From assembly GCA_029339195.1 (NCBI GenBank), contig JAPTJF010000031.1, positions 124,001 through 188,000 on the forward strand: 64,000 nt of DNA, written 5' to 3'. This stretch comes from Micractinium sp. NFX-FRZ (Eukaryota; Chlorophyta; Trebouxiophyceae; Chlorellales; Chlorellaceae). Shown here piece by piece: positions 1 through 11,513 of this stretch. Under the pieces are notes generated by a model, which was given only the letters and a program-made list of their open reading frames with translations, did no database searches and had not been told where the DNA came from. A program made the translations under genes and the position numbers. Every line of letters begins with the position of its first letter. Position 1 is the first letter of the stretch.

Positions 1-895
1 TGGCCACCAAGCCAGTCAGCCAACACGAAGAGCCAAGCACTGCCACAGCCAGCCCCACCCACCGCAATGTTGAATGCCGCCGCCAGGTTCTGCCTGCACT
101 TGTCCCGCAGCGTGTCCCCGCATTTTGGCACGTTGCCCAGGTCCAGAGGCGGCCCGCCCGCTGCCTGGCTGCCCGCCGCCCCCGACGCCGTCGTCTGCTG
201 GCTGCTGGGGATGTCCCCATCCACCGTCGACTGGCTGGCTGCGCGGGACAGCCCCGCCTTGCTGCTGGGCGCGCCGCCAGAGGCGGCGCTGGTGGTGGCG
301 GTGCTGCCGCCGGCGCCGGCGCCCGCCTCTTGGCGCACCACTTCTTTCCAGCTGGCCACCACCGCTGCCGCCGCCGCCGCCACGTCAGCTTGTGGGTGCT
401 TGGAGAGCGCCTTGACACGCTTGCCCGCCTGCGTCTCACTGAGCACCTTTGTGTTCACCCGCTGCTTCTTTAGCGCCTTGAGGCCATCTACCGCTCGCCC
501 CTGCAAGCGCGAAAATGTGCGCAGCGTGTGTGCTTGGTGGGGCATGAGCGCCGGACGGATGTAGAGGGAGTGGCAAATGCTTAGGGCAGGACAGTGGTGG
601 GCGGATCATGCATGCCTGCCGCATGAGGAGCGTGCGGTGCACGGCACGGCAGGCGGCCCGAGGCAGGGGGCAGTGGCAAGCGCAATTGGGCACACGCGGA
701 GCGGAGCCGCCACCGCCACCCGCCGCCACTTCCGCCACTGGAGCATGGCCCTCTGCTCATCTCCAAGCCGCTCAATTGGCCTGCATTTGGCTCATACAAC
801 CCTACCTGCTCCGCTGTGTCCCCAGCTTCGGCCTTCTTGGCCGCAGCCAGCACCGTTTCCACCAGCTTGCCCAGCTCCGCCGCCGAGACCGCCAT
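1..895 (-). CDS. TFIIS: Transcription elongation factor TFIIS, N-terminal part (cut by window edge)
   Basis: TFIIS rescues backtracked RNA polymerase II in the nucleus by stimulating transcript cleavage. Two exons are visible: 895-806 and 500-63, joined in phase 0 (CAG|GTAGGG donor, TTGCAG acceptor). The second exon ends at a GTGGGT donor and the gene leaves the window. The 176 visible residues begin MAVSAAELGKLVETVLAAAK. They continue with the helical N-terminal LW domain (VDGLKALKKQRVNTKVL, then TQAGKRVKALSKHP and ASWKEVV). A Ser/Ala/Gly-rich linker of about 60 residues follows, then the start of the polymerase-binding domain II (GDTLRDKCRQNLAAAF). The C-terminal zinc ribbon with the catalytic acidic pair is not in the window. 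The order LW domain, linker, domain II is the standard TFIIS layout, so the call is firm. The gene is divergent from CCR4. Confidence 0.88.
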
Positions 896-1257
896 TTCAG
901 AGTCCTGTAATTGTCAAAAAGCTGTCTGAAGGCACAGATGGGCAACAAACGCGCAGCTGCTTATGCACGTTGAGTTTGGCACGACAAACTGCCCAGGAAA
1001 CGCGTGTGCAGTGATCAGATGGCGTGTACAGCTGATCGATGGACTGCAGGCAGTGTTTGAGAGCCCCAGGAGCGCAAAACAAACACGCCTACGTGGCGCG
1101 GTGTCGCCAAAACTGCTTTCCGTCTCCAGCCCTCCGAAATCGCCTGTTCACGACATTGGACTTGTGTATGGAAGCAGAATGACTTGTTAGCAGGCAGGAT
1201 GGCTTAGTAGCGAGTGTACACAGCCGAAGTCCGCGCTTTGAGCGCGACTATGAAGAC
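896..1257. promoter_or_regulatory. Shared 5' region between the divergent TFIIS and CCR4 genes
   Basis: The 362 bp between two head-to-head start codons must hold both 5' leaders and probably a shared promoter. I see no clear TATA box. The region is less GC-rich than the flanking exons. A MKT mini-ORF lies at its right end (separate entry). Confidence 0.45.
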
Positions 1258-1261
1258 ATGA
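1250..1261 (+). promoter_or_regulatory. Four-codon upstream ORF overlapping the CCR4 start codon
   Basis: ATG AAG ACA TGA encodes Met-Lys-Thr-stop. Its TGA overlaps the CCR4 ATG as ATGA (1258-1261). If the leader includes this ATG, ribosomes would stop on top of the main start and could reinitiate there. The sequence shows the overlap. A regulatory effect is inference. Confidence 0.4.
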
Positions 1262-4200
1262 GCGGCCCTATTCACGTGCTAAGCGCCCGGCTGCAGAGCG
1301 AGACCCCCGTGAGCAGCGTGGCGCTCGAGCCCTATGTGCTCTGCCGCCGTGCCGACGGCACCACCGTCTCTGCGGGTAAGCTTGGTTGCTGCGGCATACA
1401 GGGGTTCAAGAGCCGCACTGAGAGCCGCCGATCGACTCGTCAGCCGACACCACAGACCGACCTTCTCCCCGCTTTGCCCCTGCAGAGGAGGTGCCAGCTG
1501 AGGGGCACACCGACAGCCGGTTCAGCGTCAAGTGCCGCTGGTACCGGTCGGTGGTGACCAAGGGCGGGCAGGTGAGACCCCGCCGGCACGGGCGCAGTGG
1601 CACTTTGGCCCCGCCGCCCCAGCTCCTGCTCCGCTCCAGGCTTGGCTGTCCTGTTTGTTTGCTCATCTGCCCCCCCGTTGCTTGCTGCTGCAGTATTGCT
1701 GGGTGCACCCGGAGAAGGAGGCTGCCATCCAGTGCATCCTGTGCCTGCGCTGCAAGGTGCGCCAGGCCCGGGCGTAACAGCACTTCGGCGACAGCTGCAC
1801 CGTGCGAGCAGGAGGCGCCGCAGCTGCCCAGTGCATGCGCAAGTTGTTGGCGCAGCAGTGGTGACAAGCAGGCGTGCTTGGTGCTGGCAGCAGCAGGCCG
1901 CATCCACGCCCTGCATCCCTCAGGAGTGCGCTGCCAGATGCAGCCTTGATGCGCTCTCAACACAGTCCCGTCCTCGCCTGCCGCCTCTCCCGTCGTGCAA
2001 GCACATGCACTGCATCATCCACAGCCGGTGCACCTGTGCACTCGCACCCACTCTTGCTAGCACCCACAATGCCCGCACCTGCTCACCTCGTTGGCAGGTG
2101 GACATCAAGAAGAGCTACCACTGCTCCGCCGAGTGCCTGCGCGAGCACTGGGCCTTCCACCGCGACTTCCACCAGCAGTCGCGCGAGAACGGTGGGTGCT
2201 GCCGCGTTGCGTGAGGCTGGGGTGCTGCTTTTTCGGCCATGCACCGATGCGCAGGTGTGCAGAGTGCAGGTGTGCAGAGGATCCAACCGTTATACACATG
2301 GGGGTTAGGATCCGCGAGGCCCCCAGGCTGTGGGCTCAGCTGTTGTGCAGCAGCCGGGTGACATGGCAGTTGCTGCCGCGGTGGCACGGCAGCTGCTGGC
2401 AGCTGCTGGCAGTGCGGCATGCTGCGGCCATCAGGCTGGCAGCTGGGCAGGCCTCTGGGGGCTGCTGCATCACACACACGCAGATGGTCGCTTCAAGCTG
2501 GAGCGCAGCAAAGAGAGGCACGCTGCGGCGGTAGCATGAGCAGGCACGGCAGCACCGATGAATCCGAGTGTCGTTGGGACGGCAGGAAGCGCTGCCGCGG
2601 GTTGCGCAGCGGGGCGGGCTGGGCAGCTCATGCAGCAGCTGCCTGCAGCGCTGCTCAGCACGGCTCCTCCAGAATGTTGCTGATGCCGCAACTGGGCTGG
2701 CTGACGAGCGCTGTGGCTGCATGGCGCCACTTACAGCGCAGTGCTCAGCTTGCAGGCCTCCCATCAGACCCTCGTGCATCGTGCCATCCTGCCAGCACAA
2801 TGCTGCCGCCCGCAGTGGCATCAGCAGCAGGATGCTGCGCTATCGCGGTGTGCCTTCCACACTCGGTGGCTGACGCCGCTGCCTGCTCCCGCTGCCCCGC
2901 TCCTGCTGCTGCTCTGCTGCTGCTGGTGCAGGCGACAACAGCTTCCCGCGGGTGGACAGCTTCAAGGGCAGCTACACCTACAGCAACAGCGGCGAGACAT
3001 GGGTGGAGGTGCGGCGCCGCCCGCGTGTCGCTGCTTGATTGGCACATGTGCGGCCACATGGCTTGTCCACTTGCTGGGCCGCCTGCCTGTGCACCATTCC
3101 TCATGCTTACACTGCTGGCCACCACCTGCCCCATGTTCACACCAAGCTTCGACAGCTGTCCCTCAATGTCGCCGCCTGCCCCTCACCGAACGCCTCGCTT
3201 TCCTTTGGGCAGGTGGGGCGGGAGCGCGTGTACACGCCGGGGCCCGATGACGTGGGGGCCATCCTCAAGTTTGAGTGCACAGCGTATGACGCTGGTGGGT
3301 GCTGTGCTCAGGGCGGGGTGCGGGAGGCAGCCGTGGTGCGGGTGGGTGCGTTGGGCGGGTTGGGGAAGGCAGCCGTGGTGGGGGTGGGTGAGTGCACGGC
3401 GTGTGATGCAGGTGGGTGCGCAGGGCGGGTGGGGAGGCAGCCCATGGTGCGGGCAGGAAGGCACCGAATGCCATGCAGCCAGCTGGGGCTTGCACTCGTG
3501 GTCGGCGGCACCGAGGCCACGTGGGCTCCCAAAGGTTGACTTTTGTTGTTAGGGTCTGAGCTTCCGAGGCAAGCCCCAAGCTTACGCATGTTTGAGCAAG
3601 CACTGCATGCGTGGCTGGCCATGCGCCCAGCCTGCCGGCCGCCAAGCCACCCACCTCTGCCCAGTCCTCCCCTCCCCTCCCTGCCCTGCCCCGCAGCCTC
3701 CCCATACCCTGAGGTGGGCAAAACCTTCTCCATCATCACCGCTCGCGTGCGGCCAGGTGAGGCACAGGCCCTTGCGAGGGGCCAGCCTTGGGCGGGAGAC
3801 GTGCAGGAACCGTGCTGCTGCCTGCTTCACTGCCCGTCGTGCGCGCTGAAGCGTTGCAGCCAGCATGCGCGTGTGTGAGCCACGGGAGGATCCGGCAACG
3901 GTGCAGCTCTGTGGGCACTGTGTGATGCTCAGCTGCCGCCTGCCCTGCCCCGCCGCCACTCCACCACCGCTGCCGCCTCCGCTGCAGCGCCCAACCCGCC
4001 GCGCCGCGTGCTGGTGCCGCTCACCCCCGCCAAGCCGTGCGTGACCAAGGGCAGGTTCACGCTGCTGTCCTACAACCTGCTGGCAGACCTGTATGCCACG
4101 GTGAGCGGCTCTGGTGAGGGGTGCGCACACGTTGCCAAATTCCTTACAAAAAACTCTGTTTTTTTGACAAAGTTTGGCAGGCAGCATGAGATGCTCATCT

Positions 4201-7200
4201 CAGTTGGATTGAGCGGCTGCTTTCCACGTGGACGTGTCCCGAGCGTTGCTTGTGGGGGTGTTGAGTGGGGTGGCCAGGGGATGGCACCAGGGGTACGTAC
4301 ACGCTGCTGCCCACAGCTGGCTTGGCCGGCCTCTATGCCGTGGACAGTCCATGTTCGGTTTTGTGTTGCAGCCATTGGTGGCTGTTTGTAGGTTGCAACT
4401 GCAGCCTGGGTGCCGTGGCATGGGTGCTGCCCTCTTTGAACGCTTGCTTGCCCGCCCCACACACCGCACCCCCTCTCACCACATTCTTCACCCTGCCATT
4501 CGCTTGCCTGCAGGGCGACCAGTTTGGGTACTGCCCGCCCTGGGCGCTGGCCTGGCCCTACCGCAAGCTCAACCTGCTCAAGGAGCTGCTGGCGTATGAT
4601 GCTGACATCATGTGCCTGCAGGAGGTGCAGTCCAACCACTTCCAGGTGGGTGGGTGCCATATTTCGGGAGCGATGCAGTGACTATCTAGGTGGGTTGAGA
4701 AAGGGTTCATCGCATTTCAGGAGGCCAAGCATTGGCCTTTCGAAGGCAGACCGCCTGCTGCAAAGAAGGGCAGGTTACGGGCGGGGCCTACAGTCCCAGC
4801 GTCTGGGTACGCAGCCAGATATAGAGATACTCATTAGCCTCTCGTCTCAGCGCGTTTGGTTGTGGGACCGCTGTCCTCAACGGGACTCCTTGGCGCCAAG
4901 GAGGTGCAGCAGGCGGGGTGCACTCGGTGGCCTCCCATCGCAGCTCTCCTGCTCTGTTGTGAAACCCCCGTCTTTCTACTGGCCTTTTACAGGACTTTCT
5001 GGCGCCGGAGCTGCAGAAGGCGGGGTACACACGCAGGCCTCTCGTCTCAGCCTGTTCATTTTCATCCGGTGTGTCGCTGCAGGACTTTTTGGCGCCGGAG
5101 CTGCAGAAGGCGGGGTACACGGCCATCTACAAGAAGAAGACGACGGAGCTGTACACGCGCAACGCGTACGCCATTGACGGCTGCGCCACCTTTTTCAAGC
5201 GCGACCGCTTTGCGCTGGTCAAGAAGTACGAGGTGAGCTCGTGTGTGCTTTGTGTGCGCACAGGAACTTGGGGGCGGTGGAGAGGTGTGTGTGTGTGGTG
5301 GTTGTGAGGCGCGCCGTTCTCCAAGCTCGACAGCTTGGTGCTGGTGAGAAGTACGAGGTGAGCTTGTGTGATGCGTGTGCGCAGGGGGAATATGGGGGCT
5401 GCGTGGGGAGGTGTGTGACGGTGGTGTGGTGGTTTGTGAGGTGCGCCGTTCTCCAAGCTCGACAGCTTGGTGCTGGTGAGAAGTACGAGGTGAGCTTGTG
5501 TGATGCGTGTGCGCAGGGGGAATATAGGGGCCGCGGAGAGGTGTGTGACGGTGGTGTGGTGGTTTGTGAGGTGCGCCGATCTCCAACTGCAACCGCTTGG
5601 CGCTCGCTGGTCAGAAGGAACGAGGTGGGTTCGCCAAACAAGGGCCAAGCACGGCGCACCTGCCTCGCTCCCCTTTTGCCCGCTGTGCCCGCTGTCTCCT
5701 CGACTCACCCGGCCGTGCCTGCTGTGCCTGCTGTGCCTGCCCCGCTGTGCCGTGCAGGTGGAGTTCAACAAGGCGGCGCTGAGCCTGGCGGACGCCTTCC
5801 CTGCCGACCAAAAGAAGGCGGCCCTCAACCGCCTGCTCAAGGTGTGGGGCTGGGTTGACAGCCACAAACTTGGTGGTGGGGTAGCTGACCAAACATGTGG
5901 CTCTTGGGTGCTGGTAACCTGGATGTGATTGGGTGGGTGCAGGGCAAAATAAGCGTGCCCACAGCAGCCTGCTCAAGGGTCGGTGCTGGAGGCGCTGCAG
6001 CCGCGCCCCCGTTGTCCCCATCCCAAGCTCCAGCTCACGCGTCCCTCTTTCTAAACGCCCTACCCTGCGCAGGACAACGTGGCCCTGATTGCGGTGCTGG
6101 AGGCGCTGGAGCCGCCCTTTGCCGACGGCGCCCCCACGGGCAGCAACGCCGCCGGCACCCCCGCGGGCACCTCCCGCCGCCAGCTGGTGTGCGTGGCCAA
6201 CACCCACATCCACTCCAACCCGGAGCTCAACGACGTCAAGCTGTGGCAGGTGAGGCTGGTGGTGGTGGGGCGGGGGGGGTGGCTGTGGCCCCCCGCGAAG
6301 CGCGGGCATCCAATGCAGTACTCAGCTCAGTGGCATGAAGCCGTGGCAGAGGAGATTAGCGTCGGAGGCCTGTGCTTGTGATGCTGGCGTGGCGCCTCGC
6401 CCCGCCTTCCTCCTTGCCAGCTCCAAGTGCATATGCGCACACTCTGCTCAAGGGCCTGCAGAACAATGCCCCCTTTGTCACATGCTATGCGCACACCCGA
6501 CCTTCCCCCAGCTCTCAACATCATGTCTCATGCCTTCTCTCGTGCGCCTTCCTCTTCAGCGGCTCAGCCTTTCAAAACACCGTCTCATGTCTCCCTCTTG
6601 GGCCCCTCTTTGTGTCTTCTCCCTCCCGGGTGCACACGCTCACCCACGTACCTTACTCCCCCACCTCCTTCCACCCTCCTCTCATGCCTCCCCTCATGTC
6701 CCTCTGTTTTTGCCCTACCTCCCCTCATGTCCCTCTGTTGGTGCCCTGCCTCCTCTCATGTCCCTCCGTTGTTGCCCCTCACTCCCTGTCCCCCAGGTGC
6801 ACACGCTGCTCAAGGGGCTGGAGAAGATTGCCGCCTCCGCCGACATACCCATGCTGGTGGGTGCCCGCCCCGCCCCTGCCCTGCCATATCAGCTTGCTGC
6901 TCACCCTTGATGGTGGTTGGAGAGTGCCAGCAGCACACCTCACAGGCTGCTGGTGGCTGGTGCTGCCCGTGGTCAAACGCAGCTGGTCAAACAACGATGG
7001 CAGCTGTCCCAAACAGCTGTCGCCTGGTGCTGCAGCACCGCGGCCACACACGCCCCCCTCCTGCTCCCTGCCACAGCAGTACCCGCCGGTCCACTCCCTG
7101 CGTGCTGCTCTGCGGTTACCCTGCCCGCTGCGCTGCCACCTTCTTCGCATTGCAGGTGGCGGGCGACTTCAACACCACCCCCGGGTCGGCGGCGCACTCG

Positions 7201-9045
7201 ATGCTGGTGAAGGGATCGGTGTCGCCCAACAACCCGGTGAGTGGCGCTTCTAAGGAAGCAGGGAGGGGGTGGGGCAGCAGGGCCAGGGCAGCGGGGACAG
7301 GGTGCAGGGCATGGTGCACCGGGCCTCTTCTCTCCTCACCCACCCATCTTGGGCACCATGCCTCTCACACCGGTGCAGGGGCTGGCAACGGCCCGCTGGG
7401 CATGCTGCGCCCCGCGCCCCTCCGCCTCACCCACCCACCTTGCTGCCCCTCCTCTTGCTGCCGCAGGAGCTGGCCAACGACCCGCTGGGCATCCTGCGCC
7501 CAGCCTCCAAGCTGCAGCACCAGCTGCCCCTGGCCTCCGCCTACGCCTCGGTGGCCGCCGCCCCCGACAACGACCACGGCATGCAGCGCCAGAAGCGGCG
7601 GCTGGACGCGGCCTCCGGGGAGCCGCGGTGAGTGGGTGGGGTGGGGTGGGTGGGGTGGGTGGGGTGGAAGAGGGAAAGGGAAAGGGAGGGAGGGAGGGAG
7701 GCGCTGGGAGGGGGAGGGGGAGGGGCGCAGAGGTGACGGAGGGACGCAGCCTGCGCGGAGCCGCGGTGAGTGCATGGGGTGGGGTGTGGTGTGCGGGTGG
7801 AAGAGGGAAAGGGAGGGAGGGAGGGTGGCAGGGGCGCGCAGACGCAACGGCCCAGGGGGAGCGTGCTGGCCAGCATGCAGTGCTGCGCTGTGTGGTGGGC
7901 ATGCCACAGCTGCGTGCAGCCTCGTGGGTGCTGCGTGCTTGCCTCTGAACATGCTGAGCAATGCTGGCGCTGGGCTGGGCAGCGATGGCCTGCACAGCCC
8001 GCATTCCCTCCCTGGTGCTTCCGCTGTTGCACACCTCTCCCACCCCCGCCGACCTGGAACACTCAACCCTGAACCTCCCCCACCCACCTTCCCCGCAGCT
8101 TCACCAACACCACCAAGGACTTCCCGCTCTCGTTGCACCCCCCACCACACACACACATCCGCTGACCTGGAACCCCTCCCCCACCCACCTTCCCCGCAGC
8201 TTCACCAACATCACCAAGGACTTCCCGCTGTTGCACACGCCCCCGCCTCAGCTGACCTGGAACCCCTCCCCCACCCACCTTCCCCGCAGCTTCACCAACA
8301 TCACCAAGGACTTCCGCGGCACCCTGGACTACATCCTGTACACCACAGACTCCCTGGTGCCCTCCGCCACCCTGGAGCTGCCCGACGACAGCGAGTGCCG
8401 CAGCAAGAGCAACCAGGGTAGGTGCAGGCGTGGGTGGGAAGGTGGGCAGGTGTGGGTGTAGGCGTAGGTGGGCAGGTGGGGGTGTGAGTGTAGGTGGGCA
8501 GGTGGGGGTGCAGGCGTAGGTGGACAGGTGTGGGTGTGCGGCCGGGGGGCATGGGGGGCAGGGGGCAGGGATGGGTGCAGGTACTGGGTCGAGGGCATCA
8601 CCAAGGCGCATGAGGTCCGAGGTGGTGAAGCCGCCACCGGGGGCGGGGGACCTCGCTGCGTCTGCCCTCCTCGCCCAAACCCGACTGCTGCTGCTTGCCA
8701 CAGCCAGCGCCTGGATTGCTTCGCACTCGCTCTGAACGGCCTCCCCCGCCTGCTGCGTGCTTTTTGTGATACAATGTGCTGCATTCCGCACACTTCAGAG
8801 CCCGCCCTCCTGCGCCACGCAACCACAACCGCCCTCTGACCGCCACACCTCGCCCGACGTGCCCCTCCGCCCCTGCTGTCCTGCTGCTGCCCCCGGCTCA
8901 CACCCCTGCCCCTGCCCCTGCCGTGCCCCCGCTGTGCTGTGCAGGCCTGCCCAACGACAACTGGTCCTCAGACCATGTCGCGCTCATGGTGGAGTTCAGC
9001 TACGCCTCTCCCGCAGCGGCAGCCAACGGCGCGGCCGCCTCCTGA
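1258..9045 (+). CDS. CCR4: CCR4-type deadenylase (CCR4-NOT catalytic subunit) with MYND-like N-terminus
   Basis: It removes mRNA poly(A) tails as an exonuclease/endonuclease/phosphatase (EEP) nuclease of the CCR4-NOT complex. Seventeen exons close in frame (588 aa): 1258-1375, 1486-1571, 1694-1756, 2098-2191, 2932-3008, 3213-3294, 3697-3756, 3988-4100, 4514-4645, 5083-5232, 5758-5841, 6073-6249, 6797-6856, 7156-7236, 7467-7627, 8290-8417, 8945-9045. Residues ~83-115 carry a Cys/His cluster (CILCLRCK, then YHCSAECLREHWAFHRDFH) like the MYND-type finger of plant CCR4 proteins, which replaces the yeast LRR. The EEP domain starts near residue 210 (FTLLSYNLLADLYAT). It has the metal-binding Glu in CLQEVQ, then NTHIHSNPELNDVKLWQ, VAGDFNTTPGS and the C-terminal SDHVALMVEF. 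All key motifs are present. Many introns hold decayed copies of adjacent exon edges (see findings). Confidence 0.93.
4135..4177. other. AT-rich imperfect palindrome in a CCR4 intron
   Basis: In the intron after the 3988-4100 exon, CAAAAAA and TTTTTTG face each other across a 6-nt loop, with outer CCAAA and TTTGG arms. It stands out in GC-rich DNA. It could be a small mobile-element remnant or chance. There is nothing coding in it. Confidence 0.35.
5298..5630 (+). repeat. ~130-bp tandem repeat in a CCR4 intron, each unit carrying a copy of the exon 10 donor
   Basis: Units begin near 5298, 5430 and 5560 with GGTTGTGAGG-like starts. Each contains a decayed copy of the end of exon 10, including GAAGTACGAG followed by GTGAGC in the first two units. 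The true exon end is at 5232. Confidence 0.8.
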
Positions 9046-11513
9046 GCAGCAGCAGCAGCGGGCTGGAGACGGACGGCCGCCTCCAGCGGCAGCCAACGGC
9101 GTGGCCGCCTCCTGAGCAGCAGCAGCAGCAGCAGCAGCGGGCTGGGGGCAGACCACAGCGCGCTGCTGTGGTGAGCCCTCGCCGCTGGCAGCGCACGGTG
9201 CGGCCACCTGCCGAGGCAGCAGCGGCGGCTGGCTGGGGCCGCCGCACTGCAAGCAGACTCACTCGAGAGCGCTGCTGTGCCTCGGACCCTCTGCAGCAGC
9301 GTTGCAGCGTGCTGCCTAGCGTGGGCCCTCAGCCAGGCAGTGGTGCTGCCACCTTCCTTTTGAGCGCTGCTGTGCAGGCCAACGTTGGCAGGCGGCGCAG
9401 CAGCCCCCCGAACAGCGGCAACCGGCAGTGCTGCCGCTGCCCGGGCAGCAGCAGAGCATGGCGCAGCAGCCTCTCAGGCGCGCGCGTTGCTAGGCTAGAG
9501 CCCCGGCGTCAGCGGCGGCGCTCATGGGCTGCGGCGCGGCAGTTTTGACGTCTCGAGTTTTGAGTTGCAGCCGCGCCAGCGCCTTGGGCGCCCCCCTGGC
9601 CTGGGAGCTACTTCAGATGCAGTGCAGGCATGCAGGCGGGCGGGGCGACGTTGTGCGCCCTACCCATCCTTGGAAGCGCGTTTGCTGCTTCACGCGCCGC
9701 GCTTCGGGAGGGTTGCACCTCCCCGCCTGCCTCTTTCCGCCCGCACCTCCTAGCGGCGGCCGCCAGGCCGCCTGTCTCGACCCTCCTCACCCCTTTCTCA
9801 ACCGGAAATAGCCTCCCCCCTCTGACGCCCCCCTCCACACACACACGCGCCTCCCTCCTGACCCCTCACCGCCTGACCGGCTCACCCTCCCATGCTTGCT
9901 TCCCTGAACAACCTATCTTGCCGTACCGCACTCGGTGGTGTGTGTGTGTGTGTGTTTTAACAAAGACGCGCATCAGCAGCAGTTTCATTGGGCAAGTCGA
10001 ATTTCGGCACAAGAGATAATGAACGCAAGATTGGGGCGGGAAGGTGGGGAGGCTCCCATGCAAGGTGGGGAGGAGGGCGGAGCAGTGGGGTGAGCGGGGG
10101 TACGCGGAAAAGAGGGGGGATGCTGTTTGTGTGGCGGTGGGGTGCGGTGAGCGCAAAGACGGCGGGAAGGGCAGAGGCGTGGCGTGGGTGGGTGAGCGGA
10201 GTGCGGGTGCAGCATACTTCATCATCGTCACTTCAGTTCTGCAGGCAGGAAGGGCTGCTTGGGGCAGCAAGGTGAGGTGCGGACGTGTGCGTGTGTGTGT
10301 GCGTGCAGCGTGTGGTGTGCGGTGTGTGGTGTGCATCACACCGGGCGGCGGGCCGGTGCTCTGTTGGGTGCATGTGTGGCGTCTTGGGTGGGTGGTTCGG
10401 GAGGGCGGGGTGGGGTGAGATCGCGCAGCCAGTGTGTGCGGGGAAAGGCGGGTGGGATAGGCAACAAAAGAGGGGTGAGGACGTGGGGGGGGGGGCGGGC
10501 GGGATGCCCCACCAGACGCTGAGAGGTGCTAGTGAGGCTGGGGGCATGGGCAGCCCGTGGGAAGAGCGAGTACAGGGGTAGGGGGAAGGGGGAACGCCAG
10601 GTGGGAAAAAGGGGACCGTGAGACTGCGGCAGCGACGGGAGGGGTGCAACGCGGCGGGTGCTGATGCGTCAGTGCTGGAGGGGTGGAGAGGCGGTCGTGG
10701 GTGGTGGTGGTGGTGGTGGGAGCGGTGGTGTGAGAAGGAGGGAGGCGAGAGAGGCGGGTGGCCAGCGCACTCGCGTGGGGCGCACCCGATGCGTGTGTGT
10801 GTGTGTGTCGAGGGGGGGTTCCCTGGGCAGCGTTGATATTAAGAAAGCGAGCGATGGCGTGCAGGAAATCAGTGCTTCCAAGGGGCGGCACCAGGATGGA
10901 GCAGGGGGGTGCCAAGGAGAGGGAAGGGGGGCTGGGATGGCCCGCCATGGAAAAGGTGGCGCATGCCGGCGCCCCCCGACTGGGGCGGGGGGCAGCAGGC
11001 GGGAGGGCGGGGTGGGGGGAGGTGGAGGGCCCGCAGTTCTGGGGGGCAGGGGCGAACGAGCGGGGGGCTGGAGAAAGGAATGAGGGCTGGAAGGGCATTC
11101 CTGCCCAGGCGTTTGCTCACGTGCGGTGGGTGGGGTGAGGAGGGGGAGGAGGGTCTAGGTGCCAAGCGCAGGCACAGACGTCACAGCACCCCGCACCCTG
11201 TTGGCAGGCGTTGAGGGCACAGGTACGCGTCGGTGGCAGGGTTGGCCGGCAAGGGGGACAAGACATGATGGGGTAGGGGGCGGCGGGTGCCAGACGGGCA
11301 GGCAGATATACACCGAGGCACCGGGCTTTGTGGCTAATAAGTGCGTGGGGAGAGACGTGGCTAGCAGGCGCAGAGAGAAACGGTCATTTGTTGGTGTGTT
11401 CATTGTGCCCACAAATGGACACCGTGACGCGGGGGCAGGGTGCGCAGCCGCGCCGCAGCGTGCAAGGCAGCCGCGCGCGTGCGCTGCCGCCGCGCCCTGC
11501 CTGCCAGGCCGGC
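9046..11513. other. Convergent 3' intergenic region with low-complexity sequence
   Basis: This lies between the stop codons of CCR4 (+) and the 11514-14725 gene (-), so it must hold both 3' UTRs. At 9046-9300 there is CAG-rich sequence with a second copy of the CCR4 3' end. (TG)n runs lie near 9934-9955, 10277-10330 and 10790-10808. From ~10000 to 11160 the plus strand is strongly G-rich. Long ORFs here look like composition artefacts. I see no supported gene. Confidence 0.55.

Noticed and set aside
6427..8421. A 664-codon open frame on the plus strand
   Set aside because: It runs through CCR4 introns in a frame other than the exons. It is open only because the DNA is GC-rich and full of repeats.
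9860..11160. Several 90-190 codon frames in G-rich DNA
   Set aside because: All depend on GGG/GTG repeats. No exon edges or protein-like segments.
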